From contig DLQQ01000024.1 of the NCBI GenBank assembly GCA_002477625.1, positions 1,192 through 6,443 of the forward strand: a DNA stretch of 5,252 nt, read 5' to 3'. The position numbers were made by a program, and so were the translations under genes. The DNA comes from Candidatus Arcticimaribacter sp. UBA7428. GTDB taxonomy: Bacteria > Bacteroidota > Bacteroidia > Flavobacteriales > Flavobacteriaceae. The notes beneath the pieces were generated by a model. The model searched no databases. It was not told the DNA's origin and saw only the letters and a program-made list of their open reading frames with translations. Of this stretch, positions 1 to 5,252 are shown one piece after another (within the stretch, counting starts at the first letter, position 1; every line of letters starts with the position of its first letter).

Positions 1-855
1 GGGTTTTCCATTACAATTAAAAGAGAGGATCTTATTCATCCCTTGGTTTCAGGAAATAAATTCCGCAAACTAAAGTATAATGTTCAAGACGCTCAGGCAA
101 AAAAAGCAACTGCTCTCGTTACTTTTGGTGGTGCATATTCTAATCATTTGGCTGCTACTGCTGCAGCTGGAAAAACATTAAAAATTCAAACCCACGGTTT
201 TGTTCGTGGAGATGAATTGGAAAACAAGACTCGGAATCCCACCTTACAATTTTGTGAAGCACAAGGCATGCAATTGCATTTTATTTCCCGTGATGCTTAT
301 CGACTAAAAGAGAAGGCCGAAACGTTTAAAGCCTTTCTTGAAAACAACCAAGCCGCTTACGTAATTCCAGAAGGAGGGACCAATGCACTTGCAGTAAAAG
401 GTTGTAGAGAAATTCTCACTACCGAAGACAGTAATTTTACAACAATTTGCTGTGCAGTTGGAACGGGTGGTACTTTTTCTGGACTGCTACAAGCCGCTCC
501 AGAGCAAGAGGTGTTGGGTTTTGTTGTGGTACAAGATCCTGAGATAACAAATACAGTTACAAACTTTGCTGGCATAAACAAGAATTGGGAACTCGTATAC
601 GACCATGGTTTTGGCGGTTATGGAGCTTTCCCTTCTGAATTAATAAGCTTCATCAATGGTTTTTATGAGAAATATAAAATTCTTTTGGATCCCTTGTATA
701 CAGGCAAAATGCTTTTTGGTATTTTTACGCTTATAAAAAATAAACAATGGCGTTGGGGCAACAATATCCTAATTATACATACCGGAGGAATTCAGGGAAT
801 TCAGGGAGCAAATCAACGTCTGGAACAACAAGGCAAAGAATGTATTCGATACTAA
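1..855 (+). CDS. PLP-dependent deaminase, ACC deaminase / D-cysteine desulfhydrase family (5' end outside window)
   Basis: This is a fold-type II PLP enzyme of the family that opens ACC to 2-oxobutyrate and ammonia or breaks D-cysteine to pyruvate, sulfide and ammonia. The reading frame is open to the left edge, and the residues before the TTG at 43 (IKREDLIHP) are typical family sequence, so that TTG is not the start and the N-terminus is missing. The visible 284 residues carry the PLP lysine in SGNKFRKLKY (K20, window numbering), the GGAYSNH motif (43-49), EGGTNALAVKG (124-134), the phosphate loop GTGGT (154-158), LDPLYTGK (229-236) and HTGGIQG (260-266). Little is missing, since the family runs to about 300 residues or slightly more. 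Y233-T234 and T261 sit where true ACC deaminases have Tyr-Glu and Leu, so D-cysteine desulfhydrase-like activity is more likely (inference). The last 16 bp overlap the next gene, suggesting co-transcription and coupled translation. Confidence 0.93.
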   Translation, partial: GFSITIKREDLIHPLVSGNKFRKLKYNVQDAQAKKATALVTFGGAYSNHLAATAAAGKTLKIQTHGFVRGDELENKTRNPTLQFCEAQGMQLHFISRDAYRLKEKAETFKAFLENNQAAYVIPEGGTNALAVKGCREILTTEDSNFTTICCAVGTGGTFSGLLQAAPEQEVLGFVVVQDPEITNTVTNFAGINKNWELVYDHGFGGYGAFPSELISFINGFYEKYKILLDPLYTGKMLFGIFTLIKNKQWRWGNNILIIHTGGIQGIQGANQRLEQQGKECIRY

Positions 856-1661
856 GAAAAGCTTGTTTCGTTTTAGTCACTGCTGTTATGTTGAGTTGTA
901 GCGTTACAAAAACAGTGCGTTCCAAGCCGCAACCCGTTTCCAAAAAAGAAACTTCAGTTGAGAAAAAAGCAGTCAAAATACCGCTTGTTGTAGCTGTAAA
1001 ATTAACTCAAGAGCAAAAAGTACAAGCATATTTAAATCGCTTTGGCCCCATAGCACGAGCCGAAATGCAACAACATAAAATTCCGGCGAGTATTACTTTG
1101 GCACAAGGGATTTTAGAATCCGGAACTGGAGAAGGAAGATTGGCAAAAGAGGGAAACAATCACTTTGGGATTAAGTGCCATCGCGGTTGGAATGGTGGAC
1201 GAATGTACCACGATGACGACGCAAAAGGAGAATGTTTTAGAACCTATGATGATCCTGCAGAATCCTATCGAGACCATTCTGTTTTTTTAAGTGGAAGACA
1301 GCGTTATGCGTTTCTATTTAAATTCCATAAAAGAGATTATAAGGCTTGGGCAAGAGGATTGAAAAAAGCAGGGTATGCTACCGATCCTAAATACCCAAAA
1401 AAACTCATCAATATTATTCAGCGGTATGAGCTGTATCAATATGACACTAAGAAGGGAGTTCAAGCGCAATCCAGAAAAACATATCAAAAGCCAGTTGTAA
1501 GAAACGCAGAAGACAAAATTCATAGTGTTGAAGTAGGTGACACCTTATATTCAATTGCCCGTCAGTATAGTATTTCCGTTAGTGAAATAAAAAAGTACAA
1601 CAACCTCATCGATAATACTATTTTTAAAGGTCAAGAATTGCTCATTCCAAAAAAGAAATAA
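840..1661 (+). CDS. Glucosaminidase (GH73-type) with C-terminal LysM, predicted lipoprotein
   Basis: This is a predicted peptidoglycan hydrolase cutting N-acetylglucosaminyl bonds, probably in the periplasm. The ATG at 840 is preferred over an in-frame ATG at 747. From 840 the protein opens with a lipoprotein signal (MYSILRK, then a hydrophobic stretch ending MLSC with lipidated C20), whereas the 31 extra residues from 747 are hydrophilic and lie inside the previous gene. The 273-residue protein has a basic linker (about 21-57), a glucosaminidase domain (about 58-200) with likely catalytic E93 in AQGILESGTGEG, NNHFGIKC (106-113) and YDDPAESYRDH (136-146), then one LysM repeat (228-270), which binds glycan chains. 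The M at -3 of the lipobox is not the commonest residue. No acidic residues follow C20, so a surface-export signal of the Bacteroidota type is not evident and a periplasm-facing anchor is inferred. hemL starts 3 bp downstream, probably in the same operon. Confidence 0.92.
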   Translation: MYSILRKACFVLVTAVMLSCSVTKTVRSKPQPVSKKETSVEKKAVKIPLVVAVKLTQEQKVQAYLNRFGPIARAEMQQHKIPASITLAQGILESGTGEGRLAKEGNNHFGIKCHRGWNGGRMYHDDDAKGECFRTYDDPAESYRDHSVFLSGRQRYAFLFKFHKRDYKAWARGLKKAGYATDPKYPKKLINIIQRYELYQYDTKKGVQAQSRKTYQKPVVRNAEDKIHSVEVGDTLYSIARQYSISVSEIKKYNNLIDNTIFKGQELLIPKKK

Positions 1662-1664
1662 TCC

Positions 1665-2957
1665 ATGCAATACCAACGCAGTAGTACACTATTTAAAGCC
1701 GCACAAGAAGTCATTCCTGGAGGAGTAAATTCTCCTGTTCGTGCTTTTAAATCGGTAGGAGGAACTCCTATTTTTGTAGATCACGCCAAGGGTGCCTACC
1801 TCTATGACGTAGATGGGAACCGACTGATTGATTATATCTCCAGTTGGGGCCCGATGATCTTGGGTCATGTATATGAGCCAGTGATTGATGCCTTAACCCA
1901 GCGTGCAAAAAAAGGGACTTCTTTTGGGATGCCCACAGCTTTAGAAACAGAAATAGCACGTTTGACCATCGAGATGCTGCCCAATATGGACAAGGTTCGA
2001 TTTGTCAACTCCGGAACAGAAGCCTGTATGAGTGCGGTGCGATTAGCACGTGGATATACTGATCGGGAAAAAATAATAAAATTTGCCGGTTGTTACCACG
2101 GCCATGCAGATGCTTTTTTGATTCAAGCGGGAAGTGGTGCGGTTACCTTTGGAGCGCCCAACAGTCCCGGCGTTACGCAAGGCACAGCCAAAGATACCAT
2201 CTTGGCGGATTACAATGATTTAGAAAGCGTAGGTACCGTTTTTGACCAATATCCAGAAGAAGTAGCAGCCATCATCATTGAGCCTGTTGCAGGAAATATG
2301 GGTTGTATCCCCCCACAAGCTGGATTTCTCGAAGGGCTTCGCACTTTGTGTGACCAATACGGTGCACTCCTTATTTTTGATGAGGTTATGACCGGTTTCC
2401 GACTAGCTCCAGGGGGTGCCCAACAACGCCTCAATATAAAAGCAGATATAGCTACTTATGGAAAAGTAATAGGCGGGGGGCTGCCTGTTGGTGCTTTTGC
2501 TGCCTCCAACGAAATAATGAGTTGTTTGGCTCCTGACGGACCTGTATATCAGGCTGGGACATTGAGTGGTAATCCTTTGGCTATGGCAGCTGGATTAGCC
2601 ATGCTTACTGCACTGAAGGAGGATGAAGAAATGTATTCTCGTTTGGATCAAAAAACAGAGCGATTACATGAAGGTATGGCGAAACGAATTTCAGTGACGA
2701 GTTTACCTCATCAGATTAATCGCTTTGGCTCTATGATTTCGCTCCACTTTACCAATACGCCTGTTGTAGATTTTGCATCAGCTGCTGCGGGAGACAATGA
2801 ATTGTTTAAAGCCTATTTTCATGGAATGCTTAGCGAAGGAATTTACCTTCCACCAAGTGCCTATGAAAGTTATTTTCTAAACGATGCACTTACAAACGAC
2901 GATATTGATTTTACTCTTGATGCGTTTGAGCGTGTGATTAAAAGCTTATCGGCTTGA
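1665..2957 (+). CDS. hemL: Glutamate-1-semialdehyde 2,1-aminomutase
   Basis: HemL converts glutamate-1-semialdehyde to 5-aminolevulinate, the last step of the C5 route into heme and other tetrapyrroles, in the cytoplasm. The 430-residue protein matches the usual family length (E. coli about 426). The N-terminal [13 protein letters not shown] (16-28) is a hallmark of this enzyme rather than of other class III aminotransferases. Further motifs are [17 protein letters not shown] (114-130), CYHGHADAF (143-151), [11 protein letters not shown] (203-213), the cofactor-binding [11 protein letters not shown] (236-246) and the PLP lysine K267 in [27 protein letters not shown] (298-310) is also typical. 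The ATG at 1665 is 3 bp after the upstream stop and gives an exact family N-terminus. Its upstream sequence is A-rich with no clear Shine-Dalgarno site. It converges with lysS. No truncation or missing key residue is seen. Confidence 0.98.
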   Translation: MQYQRSSTLFKAAQEVIPGGVNSPVRAFKSVGGTPIFVDHAKGAYLYDVDGNRLIDYISSWGPMILGHVYEPVIDALTQRAKKGTSFGMPTALETEIARLTIEMLPNMDKVRFVNSGTEACMSAVRLARGYTDREKIIKFAGCYHGHADAFLIQAGSGAVTFGAPNSPGVTQGTAKDTILADYNDLESVGTVFDQYPEEVAAIIIEPVAGNMGCIPPQAGFLEGLRTLCDQYGALLIFDEVMTGFRLAPGGAQQRLNIKADIATYGKVIGGGLPVGAFAASNEIMSCLAPDGPVYQAGTLSGNPLAMAAGLAMLTALKEDEEMYSRLDQKTERLHEGMAKRISVTSLPHQINRFGSMISLHFTNTPVVDFASAAAGDNELFKAYFHGMLSEGIYLPPSAYESYFLNDALTNDDIDFTLDAFERVIKSLSA

Positions 2958-2975
2958 AACAGCTATTCATTCCGT

Positions 2976-4667
2976 TTAATTAAAGGATACCCAGAGAACA
3001 TCATCTAATTTCTCAACTTTAGCGATTCCCTTTTTAGTCAATCCCTTCAAAGAAACATCCCACTTTTTATTACTCAAAGCTGCTTGCTCTTTCAATTGAG
3101 CTAATTCGATTAGGCTATTTGCTTTTAATAGGGATAAAATTGTCTTTTCTTCTCCAGTCAATTCTACAGCCTTCTTTTCTGGTCGCATTTGTGGAAAAAA
3201 CAATACTTCCTGAATAGAACTGTTATTGGTCATGAGCATTACCAAACGGTCAATTCCAATTCCAATTCCCGAGGTAGGGGGCATTCCATATTCAAGCGCC
3301 CGTAAAAAATCTTGATCGATGAACATGGCTTCGTCGTCTCCTTTTTCGCTCAACTTCATTTGTTCTTCAAATCGTTCTCTTTGATCGATTGGATCGTTCA
3401 ACTCCGTATAGGCATTCGCCAATTCTTTTCCATTAACCATCAATTCAAAACGCTCGGTTAGTTTCGGGTTCGAACGGTGTTCTTTGGTCAACGGACTCAT
3501 TTCTTTCGGGTAGTCCGTAATGAAGGTCGGTTGTATGTAGTGGTGTTCACATTGTTCACCAAAAATTTCATCAATCAATTTTCCAATTCCCATGGTTTCG
3601 TCAACTTCAATACCCAAACTTTTGGCAGTTTCTCGGAGCGTCACTTCATCCATTTCAGAAACATCAATTCCGGTATGTATTTCAATTGCTTTAAGAATTG
3701 GAACCCTAGGGTAGGGTGCTTTAAAATCTATGCTGTGGTCGCCGACGGTTACAGCTGAACTTCCATTGGAGTCCAAGGCTACTTTTTCAAGCAAAGCTTC
3801 GGTAGTTTCCATCATCCAGAAATAATCTTTGTAAGCGACATAAAGTTCCATTACAGTAAATTCAGGATTATGGGTTCGATCCATTCCTTCGTTACGGAAA
3901 TCTTTAGAGAATTCATAAACCCCATCAAATCCTCCAACAATTAGTCGTTTTAAATAAAGTTCATTTGCTACTCTAAGATACAAGGGTATGTCCAGTGCAT
4001 TGTGGTGTGTCATAAAAGGGCGAGCCGATGCACCTCCAGGTATGGGCTGTAAAATCGGTGTTTCAACCTCTAAATAATCTTTAGCATTAAAATATTCACG
4101 TATGCTGTTGGTGATTTTTGTTCGCTTGATGAAGGTTTCTTTTACTTTAGGATTTACGATCAAATCTACATACCGTTGGCGGTAGCGTAATTCAGGATCG
4201 TTAAATTCATCATAGGTATTCCCTTCTGCGTCAGTTTTAGGTAATGGAAGCGGGCGTAAGGTTTTGTTCAGTACATCAAATTTCTTAACAGCGATGGTTT
4301 GTTGTCCAACTTGGGTAGTAAAAAGTGTTCCTTCGATTCCAATTATATCTCCAATGTCGAGAAGTTTTTTGTACACCTCATTGTAAAGCGTTTTGTCTTC
4401 TCCCGTACAAATTTCATCGCGATTGAAATAGACTTGAATTCTTCCTTGACTGTCTTGTACTTCAGCAAAACTGGCTTTACCTTGAATTCTTCTTGACATC
4501 AATCGGCCGGCAATGATCACTTCTTTCCCTTCAACAAAGTTGTCTTTTATTGAAGCAGAGGAATCACTTACAGGATAAAGAGGAGCTGGATATGGATTGA
4601 TACCAAAGGCTCTAAGTCGTTCTAGTTTTTCTCTTCTAATAATTTCCTGTTCGCTCAATGCAGCCAT
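2976..4667 (-). CDS. lysS: Lysyl-tRNA synthetase, class II
   Basis: LysS charges tRNA-Lys with lysine using ATP, in the cytoplasm, normally as a homodimer. The start is placed at the ATG at 4667, giving 563 residues that begin MAALSEQEIIRREKLERLR, the family N-terminus. A start at 4718 would add 17 residues that resemble nothing in the family and would lie upstream of the predicted promoter. Domains in order are an OB-fold anticodon-binding domain (about 50-135) and a class II catalytic core. The core carries motif 1 (about 181-206, ending EVETPIL), motif 2 (FRNEGMDRTHNPEFTVMELY, 257-276) and motif 3 (GIGIGIDRLVMLM, 467-479). The catalytic part ends near RPEKK (495-499), where E. coli and Bacillus enzymes (about 500 residues) stop. 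About 64 further residues look like a small winged-helix domain, a length known from Bacteroidota LysS. It is divergent from the YqaE-like gene and convergent with hemL. Confidence 0.98.
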   Translation of the reverse strand: MAALSEQEIIRREKLERLRAFGINPYPAPLYPVSDSSASIKDNFVEGKEVIIAGRLMSRRIQGKASFAEVQDSQGRIQVYFNRDEICTGEDKTLYNEVYKKLLDIGDIIGIEGTLFTTQVGQQTIAVKKFDVLNKTLRPLPLPKTDAEGNTYDEFNDPELRYRQRYVDLIVNPKVKETFIKRTKITNSIREYFNAKDYLEVETPILQPIPGGASARPFMTHHNALDIPLYLRVANELYLKRLIVGGFDGVYEFSKDFRNEGMDRTHNPEFTVMELYVAYKDYFWMMETTEALLEKVALDSNGSSAVTVGDHSIDFKAPYPRVPILKAIEIHTGIDVSEMDEVTLRETAKSLGIEVDETMGIGKLIDEIFGEQCEHHYIQPTFITDYPKEMSPLTKEHRSNPKLTERFELMVNGKELANAYTELNDPIDQRERFEEQMKLSEKGDDEAMFIDQDFLRALEYGMPPTSGIGIGIDRLVMLMTNNSSIQEVLFFPQMRPEKKAVELTGEEKTILSLLKANSLIELAQLKEQAALSNKKWDVSLKGLTKKGIAKVEKLDDVLWVSFN

Positions 4668-4684
4668 AGTATCCAAAATTTTAG

Positions 4685-4718
4685 CAAAGATAAGGGTTTC
4701 ATTCAATTGAAAATCCAA
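4685..4718 (-). promoter_or_regulatory. Predicted lysS promoter, Bacteroidota -33/-7 type
   Basis: On the minus strand TATCTTTG (4692 to 4685) matches the Bacteroidota -7 consensus TAnnTTTG exactly. A TTG at 4718-4716 lies 23 bp upstream of it, the long end of the 17-23 bp spacing described for Flavobacterium. Transcription would start about 5-10 bp past the -7 element, leaving a very short leader before the lysS ATG at 4667. That placement agrees with 4667 rather than 4718 as the start codon. The -7 match is firm; the -33 assignment is less certain because TTG is short. Confidence 0.72.
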
Positions 4719-4733
4719 TTTTTACTATCTTGC
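4707..4733 (+). promoter_or_regulatory. Weak candidate promoter for the yqaE-like gene and lipB
   Basis: A TTG at 4707-4709 is followed after 16 bp by TATCTTGC (4726-4733), which is the lysS -7 sequence TATCTTTGC with one T missing. It fails two positions of TAnnTTTG and the spacing is slightly short, so support is modest. Its position, 14 bp before the GTG start at 4748, mirrors that of the lysS promoter relative to its own start. Some promoter is expected here because the divergent gene pair has no upstream co-directional gene. Confidence 0.35.
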
Positions 4734-4747
4734 TCAAAAAACTTGCC

Positions 4748-4906
4748 GTGAGCCTTTTTCGTGTCCTACTTTCCGTTCTTTTCCCTCCCCTTGCTGTTTT
4801 GGATCAAGGGTGTGGTTCCATCATTATTGTATTTGTTTTGACCCTCTGTGGTTGGGTTCCTGGTGTAATTGCTGCACTTGTAATTTTGAATAATACCAAT
4901 CGATAG
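4748..4906 (+). CDS. yqaE: YqaE/Pmp3 family small membrane protein, GTG start
   Basis: This 52-residue inner-membrane protein belongs to the YqaE/Pmp3 (UPF0057) family. Yeast Pmp3 and plant relatives affect membrane potential and salt tolerance; the bacterial role is not well defined. The translation shows the family pattern: VLFPPLAVL (10-18), then GCGS (21-24), then TLCGWVPGVIAALVIL (32-47). Two hydrophobic segments (about 4-19 and 25-47) would form a membrane hairpin with a short loop. The GTG at 4748 is chosen because it gives MSLFRVLLSV, matching the usual N-terminus. An in-frame TTG at 4730 would add six residues but falls inside the candidate -7 element, and no in-frame ATG is available. 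The stop TAG is separated by one base from the lipB ATG, so the two are very likely translated from one message. The short length and GTG start make it easy for gene callers to miss. Confidence 0.9.
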   Translation: MSLFRVLLSVLFPPLAVLDQGCGSIIIVFVLTLCGWVPGVIAALVILNNTNR

Positions 4907-4907
4907 G

Positions 4908-5252
4908 ATGCAAATTCCCAATAAGAAAATTCAACTTACCAACTTAAAGAATACCTCCTATCAACCTGCGTGGGATCTTCAAGAAAAACTACTCAAAGAA
5001 ATTGTTGATCTTAAAATAGCGAACCGCAAAGCGGAAATTCAGCAACCAACGCCCAATTATTTTTTATGGGTTGAGCATCCTCCAGTAATTACTTTGGGTA
5101 AAAGCGGTGCTTTTGATCACCTCCTTTTAAATGAAGAACAACTTCGTGATCGTGGGATTGAATACTATAAAACCAATCGAGGAGGAGACATTACCTTTCA
5201 TGGCCCCGGTCAGCTTGTAGGTTATCCCATTCTAGACTTAGAAAATTTTTTT
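4908..5252 (+). CDS. lipB: Octanoyl-[ACP]:protein N-octanoyltransferase (3' end outside window)
   Basis: LipB moves octanoate from acyl carrier protein to the lipoyl-domain lysine of 2-oxoacid dehydrogenases and GcvH; LipA then inserts sulfur. It acts in the cytoplasm. The first 115 residues are present and the frame is open at the right edge, roughly half of a protein that is usually somewhat over 200 residues. WVEHPPVITLGKS (54-66) and RGGDITFHGPGQLVGYPILDL (the signature, 91-111) identify the family, including the conserved Arg-Gly-Gly and H98 of the substrate pocket. The catalytic lysine and cysteine (K142 and C176 in the Mycobacterium tuberculosis enzyme) would lie beyond the window and cannot be checked. 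The ATG at 4908 follows the yqaE-like stop by one base with no strong Shine-Dalgarno site, suggesting translational coupling. The residues before about 15 are less conserved, so the exact start is slightly less certain than the identity. Confidence 0.96.
   Translation, partial: MQIPNKKIQLTNLKNTSYQPAWDLQEKLLKEIVDLKIANRKAEIQQPTPNYFLWVEHPPVITLGKSGAFDHLLLNEEQLRDRGIEYYKTNRGGDITFHGPGQLVGYPILDLENFF

Noticed and set aside
357..581. 74-codon open frame on the minus strand inside the PLP enzyme gene
   Set aside because: It is antisense to a clearly conserved coding region and shows no protein family features.
788..805. Tandem 9-bp repeat GAATTCAGG x2 encoding IQGIQG
   Set aside because: It falls in the conserved HTGG-x-QG region of the PLP enzyme, where family members already have a similar glycine-rich sequence, so it needs no repeat expansion to explain it.
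747..839. In-frame upstream extension of the glucosaminidase gene
   Set aside because: The 31 residues are hydrophilic, lie in an alternative frame of the upstream gene and would displace the lipoprotein signal peptide to an internal position.
2975..2984. Palindrome TTTAATTAAA at the end of lysS
   Set aside because: It has no loop, no GC pairs and no T-run, so it is not a plausible intrinsic terminator; such AT palindromes are common by chance in this base composition.
3477..3758. 93-codon open frame on the plus strand inside lysS
   Set aside because: It is a shadow of the well-supported lysS gene on the other strand, with no recognisable domain or start signal.
4668..4718. Upstream extension of lysS by 17 codons
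   Set aside because: The added residues are not family sequence, and the stretch contains the consensus promoter, so it is probably untranslated.

Overview
The window is ordinary, tightly packed bacterial chromosome, most likely from the family Flavobacteriaceae (phylum Bacteroidota). The clues are AT-rich DNA, starts without a clear Shine-Dalgarno sequence, a Bacteroidota-type -7 promoter element (TAnnTTTG) before lysS, a lysyl-tRNA synthetase with an extra C-terminal domain, and a glucosaminidase-LysM lipoprotein next to hemL. This assignment is inference from gene content and signals; no search was run. Six protein genes fill almost all of the window. I see no RNA gene, mobile element, CRISPR array or phage gene.

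Left block, plus strand, about 1-2957: three genes that look like one transcription unit. First is the 3' part of a PLP enzyme of the ACC deaminase / D-cysteine desulfhydrase family, cut by the left edge. Next is a predicted lipoprotein peptidoglycan hydrolase (glucosaminidase plus LysM) whose start overlaps the end of the first gene by 16 bp. Third is hemL, glutamate-1-semialdehyde aminomutase, starting 3 bp later. No promoter was found inside the block; its promoter probably lies left of the window.

Centre, minus strand, 2976-4667: lysS, class II lysyl-tRNA synthetase, convergent with hemL across only 18 bp.

Right block, plus strand, 4748 to the right edge: a 52-residue YqaE/Pmp3-type membrane protein with a GTG start, followed after one base by lipB (octanoyltransferase), cut by the right edge. 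lysS and this pair diverge from an 80-bp region with a good lysS promoter and a weak candidate promoter for the other direction.

The genes are housekeeping: tetrapyrrole precursor synthesis (hemL), translation (lysS), lipoate attachment (lipB), wall remodelling (glucosaminidase) and amino acid catabolism (PLP enzyme). I found no convincing new biological system. The points most worth checking are the active-site residues arguing against true ACC deaminase activity in the first gene, the C-terminal domain on LysS, and the compact divergent promoter region.
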